Positions 8,521 through 17,292 of a DNA stretch of 64,000 nucleotides are shown piece by piece. The stretch is from contig JAEPOO010000001.1 of assembly GCA_017642855.1 (NCBI GenBank), positions 715,072-779,071 of the forward strand. Reading direction: 5' to 3'. Under the pieces are notes generated by a model. It did no database searches and was not told the origin of the DNA. It was given only the letters and a program-made list of their open reading frames with translations. The DNA is from Pseudomonadales bacterium. Lineage in GTDB: Bacteria; Pseudomonadota; Gammaproteobacteria; Pseudomonadales; Azotimanducaceae. The number at the start of each line of letters is the position of its first letter. Position 1 is the stretch's first letter. The position numbers and the translations under genes are program-made.

Positions 8521-8919
8521 ATGTTGATTCTCGATACCCATGCACTGGTCTGGATGGACCAGGGTTCAGACCTCCTTGGTCGCCGGGCAAGGCGTCTCAT
8601 TGAGGATGCGTATCGCGATGAAACGTTGGGTGTCGCAGCAGTGACTTTTTGGGAAGTAGGGATGTTGATCAAAAACCAGCGTCTTGCGTTTCAGGGCTCC
8701 ATCTCAGACTGGCGTGTTGCGCTTTTAAACAGCGGCATCACTGAGCTTCCCGCAGATGGAAAAATTTCTCTCACCGCTGCGGAGTTGGAAGATTTTGAAG
8801 GAGATGCGGTTGATCGATTGATATCTGCCACGGCGATTGTGCACGAGGGCAGGTTGGTTACCGCCGATGAACGAATGTTAACGCACCGCGCTGTGAAAAC
8901 AGTGAACGGTTTGAATTAG
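8521..8919 (+). CDS. VapC-type PIN-domain ribonuclease toxin
   Basis: PIN-domain toxin of 132 aa. Acidic active-site residues are visible at Asp5 ('LILDTHALVW'), Glu in 'TFWEVGM', Asp in 'GDAVDRLISATA' and Asp in 'LVTADERML'. These bind Mg2+ for RNA cleavage; VapC toxins usually cut tRNA or rRNA. The ATG at 8521 gives the normal 'MLILDTHALVW' start. An in-frame ATG at 8494 would overlap the antitoxin gene. The pair sits between two small exported-protein genes, with no mobile element in sight. Confidence 0.9.
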   Translation: MLILDTHALVWMDQGSDLLGRRARRLIEDAYRDETLGVAAVTFWEVGMLIKNQRLAFQGSISDWRVALLNSGITELPADGKISLTAAELEDFEGDAVDRLISATAIVHEGRLVTADERMLTHRAVKTVNGLN

Positions 8920-8937
8920 CTGCCGGGGGAAGTAGAA

Positions 8938-9366
8938 ATGAGACTGCTCATAGGTTGTTTATTTCTACTGGTGTCGAACCAGGTGGGTGCCGACGATGTC
9001 ACTACGACATCCAAGCACCCCCTGGCTTTGCACTACTCCCTCGAGCTCGCGGAAGCAAAAGCGCTTAGTCGTGAAGTGGATCAACTCCTGACGAAAATCC
9101 GGCAATGTACTGTCGCCGAACTGGCGCCTGTCGGGCAGTGCCACTGCCAGTATCCGAATAAGCTGGCCTCAGTGAAGCAGTCCATTAATGAGTTGCTAAA
9201 AAAGCACCCGGATTGGGACGACAGGGCTCTGCTCTGGTGGGATAAACAAACACCTTATGCCTCCAGTATTCATCTTGGTGGAGTTCAGAGGCAGCTGGAT
9301 CAACCCTGTCACGCTGTTGTCACCACCATAAGGGGCCCAATGATCCCCTTCCCTGGGGAAGAGTGA
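8938..9366 (+). CDS. Exported cysteine-containing protein of unknown function
   Basis: Protein of 142 aa with a short signal peptide (likely cleaved after 'NQVGA'). The mature domain has four cysteines ('QCTVAE', 'QCHCQY', 'QPCHAV') and a helical middle part. A GGGGAAG site lies upstream of the ATG. It is probably periplasmic. It follows the toxin gene by 18 nt and may be cotranscribed with it, but nothing in it suggests a toxin-antitoxin function. I do not recognise the family. Confidence 0.7.
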   Translation: MRLLIGCLFLLVSNQVGADDVTTTSKHPLALHYSLELAEAKALSREVDQLLTKIRQCTVAELAPVGQCHCQYPNKLASVKQSINELLKKHPDWDDRALLWWDKQTPYASSIHLGGVQRQLDQPCHAVVTTIRGPMIPFPGEE

Positions 9367-9413
9367 CATCAACTGAGAGATCTTATCTTTGTAGAATCAC
9401 ATAGGTGCCACGA

Positions 9414-10250
9414 TTAGTTTACGCCGGCCAATGCCTTTGCTCGCTCGGCGATGTAACCATAAAACTCGACCGGGTCTTTCAGTCGTGTTGTTTGGGGAGG
9501 CTCGCCAACGCCCGGCGGGTTGTCGACAATCAGACACTCACCGGCGCGTTGATCGTCTTGCACCAGAGTCATGACGCCTTCTGCAATTTGTTCCGTGGTA
9601 AGCATGGTAGCGTGCGCCAGGGCAGGGCCGAGCCATTCTGCAGGTTTGGTGCCATCACCGGTACGTGCGATAAACTGTGTTTGCGTCATTCCGGGCAGGA
9701 TCGCGTTGACGCGAATCTTGTGAGTTGCCGCCAGGCCGGCAGATGCGTGAACAAGATTGACGACACCAGTCTTAGTGGCTGAATACATGGGGTCTGCCGG
9801 CATGGGACCAAGCGATGCTGTAGAGGCCGTGTTGATGATGACACCGCCACCTCGTCGTGAAAGGGCATCAACCGCCAGTCGTGTGCCGTACATTACTCCG
9901 ATCAGATTAACCGACACCACCAGGCCAATTTTTTCCAGCGGTGTTTCAGGCCATATTGGCTCGCCGCATATCGTTCCGGCGTTGTTATGAACGATATCGA
10001 GGCCGCCCAGTTCGAACTCGGCTTCCTCAAAAAACGCGCGCTGCTGGTCTGAGTCCGTCACGTCGACTCTGCCGACAACCGCTCTGGCGCCTTTCTGTTC
10101 GATGACGCGTGCGGTGTCGGCGAGGCCATTTTCGTCCAGGTCAGCCAGCGCAATGCCATGAGCGCCAGCATCCGCTAAGGCGAATGCGGTGGCCTGCCCA
10201 ATTCCGGCTGCAGCGCCGGTGATCAGGGCGTTCTTTCCATTGATATCCAT
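9414..10250 (-). CDS. Short-chain dehydrogenase/reductase
   Basis: Classical SDR of 278 aa. 'TGAAAGIGQATA' is the nucleotide-binding loop, Asp in 'ALADLDENG' suggests NAD preference, 'NNAG' follows, and the catalytic Ser and 'YSATK' are in the middle. The C-terminal ~30 residues extend past the usual SDR length ('TTRLKDPVEFYGYIAERAKAL'), which may form a lid. The gene is divergent from the FadH-like gene across about 95 bp. The substrate is unknown. Confidence 0.92.
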   Translation of the reverse strand: MDINGKNALITGAAAGIGQATAFALADAGAHGIALADLDENGLADTARVIEQKGARAVVGRVDVTDSDQQRAFFEEAEFELGGLDIVHNNAGTICGEPIWPETPLEKIGLVVSVNLIGVMYGTRLAVDALSRRGGGVIINTASTASLGPMPADPMYSATKTGVVNLVHASAGLAATHKIRVNAILPGMTQTQFIARTGDGTKPAEWLGPALAHATMLTTEQIAEGVMTLVQDDQRAGECLIVDNPPGVGEPPQTTRLKDPVEFYGYIAERAKALAGVN

Positions 10251-10287
10251 ACTTCTTTCTTGGCGCCTCTCTCGTGGTGAAAGTTCT

Positions 10288-10317
10288 TTGAAGTCAAAAA
10301 TTGGAACGTGTTATAAA
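10288..10317 (+). promoter_or_regulatory. Candidate sigma-70 promoter for the FadH-like gene
   Basis: TTGAAG (10288-10293) and TATAAA (10312-10317) are separated by 18 nt. This would start transcription about 20 nt before the ATG at 10346. Confidence 0.4.
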
Positions 10318-10345
10318 AGTGTATCACCAGATGCGGAGCCGTGAC

Positions 10346-12292
10346 ATGGCGCTATATGACAATCTTTTCGAGCCACTTCAGGTGGGTAGCGTTGAAATCA
10401 AGAATCGAGTCGTCCGATCGCCTCATGGAACCGGACTTGCGGGTGAGGCCCTCATTGCCTACCACGAGGCTCGTGCCAAAGGCGGTGTCGGCATGTCCAC
10501 GATTCAGGCGACGGGCGTCCATAAAAGTGCGCCTCAAGGTATTCCTGTCTGGACTGATGACTGCCGTCCCTTTCTGAAAGAGATGGCTGATCGGATTCGT
10601 CCTCATGGTATGAAGCTGTTTATTCAGCTATACCATCCAGGAGCCGGCATGCAGGGTATGGCTGAAAACTGGTCGGCTAGCGCAATTCCCAACCCGATGG
10701 CGGGTGTCATGCCGATTGAGATGACCAAGGGCATGATCGACGATGTGGTGGAAGGATTCGCTCTTGCTGCAGGCAGAGTTCGAGACTGCGGCCTTGATGG
10801 TATTGATGTCCATGCGTCCAGCGGCTACCTCCTGCACGAATTTCTGTCTCCCGCTCTCAACAAACGAACCGATGAATACGGCGGCAGCCTGGAAAATCGA
10901 ATGCGGTTTATGTTCGAAGCGATTGCGGCTATTCGTTCAGAAGTTGGTGAGGATCTTGCCGTTGGTGTTCGGTTACCTAATGAAGACTATGTGCCCGGTG
11001 GTCTCACCGCTGAAATGAATGCGGAAATTGCTAAGGCGGTTGATCCGGTTGCGGATTACATCTCACTCCACATGGGTGCCTACTGGCGGTTTCATAAGTT
11101 GATTGCACCTTCCGATGATCCGCTTGGCGTCGAGATGGTAGCCAACAATGTCATCAAGCCGTTTATCACGAAACCTACGATGGTCACCGGTCGAATCATG
11201 ACGTTGGATCATGCTAGCGCCTTAGTGGCGAGTGGTGAAGCCGATATGGTTTCCATGGTTCGAGCGCTGATTGCAGATCCTAACCTTGTAAACAAAGCGC
11301 GCGATCGTCATGAAAACAAGATCCGACCCTGCATCGGCTCCAATATGGGTTGCGTCGGTCAGTTGATGTCCGGCAGGTCGCTTGGTTGTGTCGTGAATGC
11401 GTCCGCCGGCAGGGAACAGGTCCTCTCCTTTGAGCCTCAGGACAGAGTCGCTCAGCCGAAAAAAATTCTTGTTGTGGGTGGTGGTCCAGCGGGTATGGAG
11501 TTCGCGCGAACTGCGGGGCTAAGAGGTCATCAGGTAGAATTGCATGAAGCAATGCAGCGTCTCGGTGGTCAGGTCACCATGGCCGCGTCAGCGCCAAAGC
11601 GGGGAGATCTCGGCACCATCGTTGATTGGTTAGCAGAAGAGTTAGATTCGCTGGGCGTTGATGTTCGACTCAATTCCTATGTGGACGAAGATGTGGTCTC
11701 TCAGATCGCTCCCGATGAAGTGGTGCTCGCTACGGGGACTGCGCCGAGAGTTGATGGCATGCAGCAGGCGACACCAGCAGTGGAGATTCCTGGCTTCGAT
11801 CTGCCCCATGTCTACTCATCCTGGGACATCCTTGGTTGGGGTGAGATCACGAGTCTTGAAGGACCCGCTGTCGTCTATGACGATACCGGTACCTTCGAAG
11901 CCATTTCGGTTGCAGATATCCTGCTCGAAAAAGGATTGTCGGTTACCATGGTTGGTAGAAATGATTCGGTCGGTGCCCGACTCAATTACCCGCCGGTGAC
12001 AGCCGGTGCTGCTCGTGAGCGGCTTTATGCCTCTGATTTTGACTTTATCGGTGCGCACCACCTGATCGGCATAACGCCGGATGAAGTTGAAATCGGTGTC
12101 CTTTTTACCGACAGATTAAGGACGCTTAAGGCCAAGACGGTGGTATTCGTTGGATTCAACGAGCCTAATCGGGAGCTGTGGCAGTCACTTCAGGGTAACG
12201 GGCCGCCGTCTCATATGATTGGCGACGTCAGAGGCCACAACAGCATTCTTTCGGCGATCCATGCGGGTAATGCGCTGGGGCGAAAAATCTGA
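10346..12292 (+). CDS. FadH/Old Yellow Enzyme-family NADH:flavin oxidoreductase with altered Fe-S motif
   Basis: Protein of 648 aa built like 2,4-dienoyl-CoA reductase and trimethylamine dehydrogenase. An N-terminal FMN TIM barrel ('LFEPLQVGSVEIKNRVV', catalytic region 'DGIDVHASSGYLLHEFLSP') is followed by a cysteine cluster and a C-terminal FAD/NAD(P)H module ('ILVVGGGPAGMEFA'). The Fe-S segment reads C329-x2-S332-x3-C336-x11-C348. The spacing matches E. coli FadH, but the second ligand is Ser. ATG 10346 is chosen because GGAG lies 7 nt upstream; ATG 10331 has no site. It probably reduces an enone or dienoyl substrate. It is divergent from an SDR gene. Confidence 0.9.
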   Translation: MALYDNLFEPLQVGSVEIKNRVVRSPHGTGLAGEALIAYHEARAKGGVGMSTIQATGVHKSAPQGIPVWTDDCRPFLKEMADRIRPHGMKLFIQLYHPGAGMQGMAENWSASAIPNPMAGVMPIEMTKGMIDDVVEGFALAAGRVRDCGLDGIDVHASSGYLLHEFLSPALNKRTDEYGGSLENRMRFMFEAIAAIRSEVGEDLAVGVRLPNEDYVPGGLTAEMNAEIAKAVDPVADYISLHMGAYWRFHKLIAPSDDPLGVEMVANNVIKPFITKPTMVTGRIMTLDHASALVASGEADMVSMVRALIADPNLVNKARDRHENKIRPCIGSNMGCVGQLMSGRSLGCVVNASAGREQVLSFEPQDRVAQPKKILVVGGGPAGMEFARTAGLRGHQVELHEAMQRLGGQVTMAASAPKRGDLGTIVDWLAEELDSLGVDVRLNSYVDEDVVSQIAPDEVVLATGTAPRVDGMQQATPAVEIPGFDLPHVYSSWDILGWGEITSLEGPAVVYDDTGTFEAISVADILLEKGLSVTMVGRNDSVGARLNYPPVTAGAARERLYASDFDFIGAHHLIGITPDEVEIGVLFTDRLRTLKAKTVVFVGFNEPNRELWQSLQGNGPPSHMIGDVRGHNSILSAIHAGNALGRKI

Positions 12293-12404
12293 ATGCCCTA
12301 ATCAGGATGCTCAATCTAACGGCGCATAGTCAAAGTTTGTTAGCACCGGCTTGTTCCATACCGGCGACAAGGCTTTCGATGCAGGAAACCGGGTATAACG
12401 TTGT

Positions 12405-14411
12405 TCAGGCAAGTCCTCGTTTCTTCAGGAGTGGTTCAACAGAAGGTTCTCGACCCCGAAAATTCTGGTACGCCTCCATGGGTTCAACAGAACCGCCTAC
12501 CTCGAGCACATGTTTTCGAAATGCGTTTGCCGTTGCTTCATCAAAGATGCCTTTTTCCTTGAACGCGTCATATCCATCAGCATCCAGCACCTCCGCCCAG
12601 ATATAAACGTAGTAACCAGCAGAATAGTGATCACCGGAAAAGATGTGCAAAAAATAAGATGACCAGTATCTCGGGTCTACCGTGCGTATCTTGTGAATGT
12701 CTTCCATGGCTTTGCGTTCGAATTTACCGATGTCGCCAGCGTCATCTCCACCAGGCTCATGCCAGGCAAGATCAAGGTAACAGGCAGCTACATACTCTGT
12801 GGTTGCGAAACCCTGATTGAAGGTATCAGAAGCGCGAAGCTTCTCGACGATGTCCACAGGTATCGTCTCACCGGTTTCATGATGACGTGCGTAGTCTTTA
12901 AGCACCTCAGGTTCCATCGCCCAGTGTTCCATGATCTGTGATGGTAGCTCGACGAAGTCCTGTTTTACGCTCGTGCCGGAAAGGCTTCGGTACGTCACCT
13001 TGCTGAGCAGTCCATGCAGCCCATGGCCGAACTCATGGAATAGCGTTCTGACCTCATCCATCCCCAGCAGGCAAGGGTCGGATTTGGGAAAGTTGCAGCA
13101 GTTCACGATGACCGGTGTCTCGTGTCCGTCCAGTGCGGACTGTTCCCTGAACGCTGACATCCATGCGCCACCCCGTTTGGATGGCCTCATAAAGAAATCA
13201 AACAGGAACAAACCTACTTTGGAGCCATCTGAATCGTTGACCTCGTAGGCTTCCACATCAGGGTGATAGACAGGCACGTCACATGGCGTGAACGTAATAC
13301 CATAGAGGCGTTTGGCGACGTTGAATGCGCCATCTCTCACCTGGTTTAATGGGAAGTAGGGCTTTACATCTTCTTCGTCCAGATCGAAGCGCGCTTTTCT
13401 CAGTTTTTCGGTGTAGTACCACCAATCCCAGGCTTCCAGGTTGAAGTTGCCGCCATCTTCCTGAATCAGCGCCTGAAGATCTTCAGCTTCCTGCGCGACT
13501 TTCTTTTGAGCGGGTTCCCAGATCTGATCCAGTAGATTACGAACAGCACCGGGTGTTTTCGCCATTCTGTCATCCAGCATGAAGTCAGCGTGACTCGCGT
13601 AGCCCATCAGGTCTGCGCGTTCTGTGCGCAGTTTGACGATTTCCTGGATGATCGGACGGTTGTCGACGCTGGCGACACCACAGTTTGTGTAGGCCTTATA
13701 CATCTTTTCCCGCAACTCGCGATTGTCCGCATATTGAAGGAACGGCGTGATGGAAGAGCGAGAAATGGTAAAGACGTATTTGCCAGGTTGACCCCTTTGT
13801 TCTGCTTCGGCTTTAGCGGCGCCCAGAACAAACTCGGGCAAACCGGACACATCGTCACCCTGATCGAGAACCAGTTGGAAATCATTGGTGTCCTTAAGAA
13901 CATTCTGTCCGAACTGGGTGGTTAAATTGGCGAGCCTTTCTGTAATGTCGCTGACGCGTTGTCGCTCATTGTCGGCCAACTGGGCACCTGCCCGGACGAA
14001 GCGTTGATGGGTTTCTTCCAGCAGTTGTTGTTGTTCGCCCATGAAAGTGACGTTGCTATCCATGACCGCCTGAACTCTTGTAAAGAGCGCCGCGTCTGCA
14101 TAGATTCGACTGCTATGGGCGGCCATGGTGGCACTCATTTCCAGTTCCAGTGCCTGAAGCTCATCGTTCGTATCTGAAGATGTGAGATTCCAGAAGACGT
14201 CGCCAACACGCCTCAACAAGGCGCCACTTCGTTCCAGCGCTTCGATGGTGTTGTGGAAGTTCGCTTCGCCGGGGTTGTCTCGAATCGCCGCGATCTCCTG
14301 TTCCTGTTGCGAAATGCCTTGCTCAAAAGCTTCGCGGTAGTGAGGCAGCTCAATTCGATCGAAGCTGGGTAATCCGTTAGCAGCGAGTGGTTCTAAAAAG
14401 GGATTGGTCAT
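12405..14411 (-). CDS. M3-family oligopeptidase (oligopeptidase A / dipeptidyl carboxypeptidase type)
   Basis: Zinc metallopeptidase of 668 aa that degrades short peptides in the cytoplasm. The HExxH motif is in 'LFHEFGHGLHGLL' near residue 458, and the third zinc ligand lies in the helix 'DFVELPSQIMEHWAME'. Length and architecture fit the thimet-oligopeptidase group. No signal peptide is seen. Its start codon directly abuts the stop of the dienelactone hydrolase gene (TAG then ATG), so the two form an operon. The 112 bp after the stop show no clear terminator. Confidence 0.93.
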   Translation of the reverse strand: MTNPFLEPLAANGLPSFDRIELPHYREAFEQGISQQEQEIAAIRDNPGEANFHNTIEALERSGALLRRVGDVFWNLTSSDTNDELQALELEMSATMAAHSSRIYADAALFTRVQAVMDSNVTFMGEQQQLLEETHQRFVRAGAQLADNERQRVSDITERLANLTTQFGQNVLKDTNDFQLVLDQGDDVSGLPEFVLGAAKAEAEQRGQPGKYVFTISRSSITPFLQYADNRELREKMYKAYTNCGVASVDNRPIIQEIVKLRTERADLMGYASHADFMLDDRMAKTPGAVRNLLDQIWEPAQKKVAQEAEDLQALIQEDGGNFNLEAWDWWYYTEKLRKARFDLDEEDVKPYFPLNQVRDGAFNVAKRLYGITFTPCDVPVYHPDVEAYEVNDSDGSKVGLFLFDFFMRPSKRGGAWMSAFREQSALDGHETPVIVNCCNFPKSDPCLLGMDEVRTLFHEFGHGLHGLLSKVTYRSLSGTSVKQDFVELPSQIMEHWAMEPEVLKDYARHHETGETIPVDIVEKLRASDTFNQGFATTEYVAACYLDLAWHEPGGDDAGDIGKFERKAMEDIHKIRTVDPRYWSSYFLHIFSGDHYSAGYYVYIWAEVLDADGYDAFKEKGIFDEATANAFRKHVLEVGGSVEPMEAYQNFRGREPSVEPLLKKRGLA

Positions 14412-15140
14412 CTAAATCAGGTTCCGTGTAAACATATCGTGCACCACTTCCCAATGCCGCTCTGCGGCAGCATGGTTGTAACGCTCGCCTCCGGGTGGTG
14501 CAAAACCGTGCAGCGCGCCTTCCAGAAAATCGAGTCGGTAATGGATTCCGGCATCTTTCATCGCCTGATCCATAATGTCCCGTTCCTCTGGAGTTGCCGT
14601 GGGATCATCGTCCGCCCAGGCGAAGTAAACTTCTGACTGGATATTGTCGATCTGAAGATGTGGTGAATCGTCTTTGTCCGTGACAACCCAGGCGCCGTGA
14701 ACAGATGCAATGGCACCAACTTTGTTCGGCATATTCTGCGCCAGAGACATGACAAGGGGCCCGCTCATGCATAACCCGACTGCGCCAATTTTCTTGCTGG
14801 TGTCAGCAGCTGGATTCGTCGTGGCGTGGTCCAGTAACGCCTGGCAATCAATCAATGCACCCTCACGGGTGACGCTCTGCATCAGCTCGCGACGCTCATG
14901 CATTTCTTCATCGCTGGACCCGAACGCTTTGTAAGGTGTCTTGCGGTAATAAAGGAACGGCATAAGGACATAGTAACCAGCGGTAGCGAGACGAGACGCC
15001 ATCTGCATGAGCGCAGGTCGAATGCTGGGTGCATCCATCAGGTATAAAACAATTGGATAGGGGCCTTCGCCCTCTGGATGAAATTCGAAGGTGGTCATGC
15101 TCCCATCGGGCGTGTTGAGTTCTAACCTTTGATTGATCAT
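14412..15140 (-). CDS. Dienelactone hydrolase family protein
   Basis: Alpha/beta hydrolase of 242 aa. The nucleophile is Cys in 'VGLCMSGP', as in dienelactone hydrolase; the acid is in 'WADDDPTA' and the His in 'LHGFAPPGG'. The family opens lactones such as carboxymethylenebutenolide in aromatic breakdown, but many members have other ester substrates. It is the first gene of a two-gene operon with the M3 peptidase. The ATG is preceded by AGGAGCC. No other chloroaromatic genes are nearby. Confidence 0.9.
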   Translation of the reverse strand: MINQRLELNTPDGSMTTFEFHPEGEGPYPIVLYLMDAPSIRPALMQMASRLATAGYYVLMPFLYYRKTPYKAFGSSDEEMHERRELMQSVTREGALIDCQALLDHATTNPAADTSKKIGAVGLCMSGPLVMSLAQNMPNKVGAIASVHGAWVVTDKDDSPHLQIDNIQSEVYFAWADDDPTATPEERDIMDQAMKDAGIHYRLDFLEGALHGFAPPGGERYNHAAAERHWEVVHDMFTRNLI

Positions 15141-15295
15141 CGATGGCTCCTTAGATTCTCTTGGATCGTACAGGGTTTTCGGACATCATGCAGGCTGACA
15201 GAGGAGGGAGTAAGCCTTTAGCGTTACTTGGCTCAATCTTGAGGGACCTGATAATCGTGTTGGGTAAAGCCGTTTAGTAGAGGGATGTAAAAGAA

Positions 15296-16462
15296 GTGGA
15301 TTTTGGATTCAGCGAGGAACAACTCGCGATTCGTGATGCCATCGCAAAGATCTGCGCGCAGTTTCCAGCGAGTTACTGGCTGGACTGCGATCGGGAAGGT
15401 AATTTTCCTGAAGAGTTTGTCGCGGCCATTGTTGAAGGTAGCTGGCTTGGCATCGCGATGCCTGAGCAGTTCGGCGGGTCTGGGCTAGGTATTACAGAAA
15501 CGGCATTGATGGCTCATACGATTTCACGGTCTGGCGCAGGGTTCACGGGTGCATCGGCGGTGCATCTGAATCTTTTTGGCCCTCAACCGATTGTGGTGTT
15601 TGGTACAGATGAGCAGAAAGGGCGATTTTTACCGCCACTGATCAAAGGTCAGGACCGCGCCTGTTTTGGTGTGACAGAGCCCGATGCTGGATTGAACACA
15701 ACACGCCTTCAGACCATGGCAGTGCGTGATGGTGATAACTATGTCATCAACGGCAGAAAAATGTGGACCACAACGGCACAGACCGCGAACAAAATACTGC
15801 TGATCGCCAGAACCACGCCGTTGGAATCCGGTGTAAAACCAACGGAAAGCCTGACGCTGTTTTACACGGATTTGAATCGTGACCAGATCGAAGTTCGTGA
15901 AATCGAAAAGATGGGTCGTAAAGCCGTTGACTCCAATGCGCTGTTTATCGATGACCTGGTTGTACCGGTCTCCGATCGAATCGGTGCGGAAGGGGAAGGT
16001 TGGAAGTGTTTGTTACACGGTCTTAACCCTGAGCGAATCCTCATCGCAGCAGAATCCGTCGGCCTCGGACAGGTTGCGTTAGAAAAAGCAGCGCAGTATG
16101 CACGGGAACGGGTTGTGTTCGATCGACCGATTGGCCAGAACCAGGCCATCCAGCATCCGCTTGCTGTGAACTGGATGGAGCTGGAAGCGGCTTACAATAT
16201 GGTGTTCAAGGCGGCGAGCCTTTATGACAGTGGCCAACCCTGTGGTCGTGAGGCAAACGCAGCCAAGTACCTGGCAGCGGAATCCGGCCTGTCTGCTTGC
16301 CAGCAGGCGGTTCGCACCCATGGTGGCATGGGGTACTCAAAGGAATTTCATGTAGAGCGTTACCTTCGGGAGATGATGATTCCGGTTATCGCGCCGGTCA
16401 GCCAGGAAATGATTAAGTCCTTTATTGCTGAGCAGGTGCTTGAGCAGCCCAAGAGTTATTAA
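15296..16462 (+). CDS. Acyl-CoA dehydrogenase lacking the usual C-terminal catalytic Glu
   Basis: Protein of 388 aa with all acyl-CoA dehydrogenase domains ('CFGVTEPDAGLNTT', 'YARERVVFDRPIGQNQAIQH', 'THGGMGYSKEFHVERY'). Where most members have the base in a Y/F-E-G-T motif, this one reads 'PVIAPVSQEM', so the standard Glu is absent. Some subgroups place the base elsewhere, so activity is still possible. It starts with GTG 15296 after a weak AGAAG. The crotonase gene follows 3 nt later, then a membrane hydroxylase: a small beta-oxidation-type operon. Confidence 0.92.
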   Translation: MDFGFSEEQLAIRDAIAKICAQFPASYWLDCDREGNFPEEFVAAIVEGSWLGIAMPEQFGGSGLGITETALMAHTISRSGAGFTGASAVHLNLFGPQPIVVFGTDEQKGRFLPPLIKGQDRACFGVTEPDAGLNTTRLQTMAVRDGDNYVINGRKMWTTTAQTANKILLIARTTPLESGVKPTESLTLFYTDLNRDQIEVREIEKMGRKAVDSNALFIDDLVVPVSDRIGAEGEGWKCLLHGLNPERILIAAESVGLGQVALEKAAQYARERVVFDRPIGQNQAIQHPLAVNWMELEAAYNMVFKAASLYDSGQPCGREANAAKYLAAESGLSACQQAVRTHGGMGYSKEFHVERYLREMMIPVIAPVSQEMIKSFIAEQVLEQPKSY

Positions 16463-16465
16463 GTC

Positions 16466-17287
16466 ATGAAGAATTACGAAGACTATGAGTTTCTGAACTT
16501 TGAACCCCAGGGTAATGGGGTCCTGTTGATGACGATTCATCGTCCAGAAGTACTCAATGCAACGAACGTGAAGCTCCACGGTGAGCTCACCTATGTCTGG
16601 GACACAATTGCAGCAGACGACTCAACTAATGTTGTTGTCGTGACGGGTGCTGGTCGAGCGTTTTCCGCTGGCGGTGATGTTGAATTGATTGAGGGCATGA
16701 TCGGAGATACCGAAGAGGTGAACCGCGTTCAGAAAGAAGCCTCAGATCTGGTGTTCAACATGCTCGATTTTGAAAAGCCTATCGTTTCTGCCATTAACGG
16801 CGTTGCGGTTGGAGCAGGACTCGCGGTCGCCTTGATGGCGGATATCAGTGTTATGAACGAAGACGCGCGAATCACCGATGGTCATGTGAAGCTGGGTGTC
16901 GGCGCGGGAGATCATGCGGCGATCATCTGGCCGCTGCTCTGTGGCATGTCTAAAGCCAAGTACTATTTGATGACAGCGGATTTTATCAACGGAACCGAAG
17001 CGGAGCGTCTTGGATTGGTGACCTTTGCCAAACCTGCTGATGAAGTACTACCCGCGGCGATGGAGATTGCTGACAGATTAGCCAAGGGGAGTCAGCCGGC
17101 TATTCGCGGTACGAAACAAACCCTCAATGGTTGGTTAACTCAAGCAGGTCCTATCTTTGAAAACTCTTTGAAGATGGAAATGCTGTGTTTTCTCGGTGAA
17201 GACGCAAAAGAAGGTGCGGCAGCGCTGCGTGAAAAACGTGATCCGAAGTTTCCATCGGCCTCTGCCTACTGGTCTGGTAAGGAATAG
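16466..17287 (+). CDS. Enoyl-CoA hydratase/isomerase family protein (atypical active site)
   Basis: Crotonase-fold protein of 273 aa. The CoA-binding oxyanion-hole segments are present ('RAFSAGGDV' and 'NGVAVGAGLAVAL'). The two glutamates that carry out hydration in classical members are replaced: the first position falls at 'DGHVKLG' (His), the second at 'SKAKYYLM' (Tyr). 'GVGAGDHAAIIWP' keeps an Asp that could act instead. So it is a crotonase of uncertain reaction rather than a plain hydratase. It is coupled to the acyl-CoA dehydrogenase upstream. Confidence 0.9.
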   Translation: MKNYEDYEFLNFEPQGNGVLLMTIHRPEVLNATNVKLHGELTYVWDTIAADDSTNVVVVTGAGRAFSAGGDVELIEGMIGDTEEVNRVQKEASDLVFNMLDFEKPIVSAINGVAVGAGLAVALMADISVMNEDARITDGHVKLGVGAGDHAAIIWPLLCGMSKAKYYLMTADFINGTEAERLGLVTFAKPADEVLPAAMEIADRLAKGSQPAIRGTKQTLNGWLTQAGPIFENSLKMEMLCFLGEDAKEGAAALREKRDPKFPSASAYWSGKE

Positions 17288-17292
17288 GCAAC

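Noticed and set aside
12293..12404. Possible gene remnants on either strand in the gap after the FadH-like gene
   Set aside because: Short frames read like C-terminal tails on both strands, but none has a start or a family match, so this cannot be supported.
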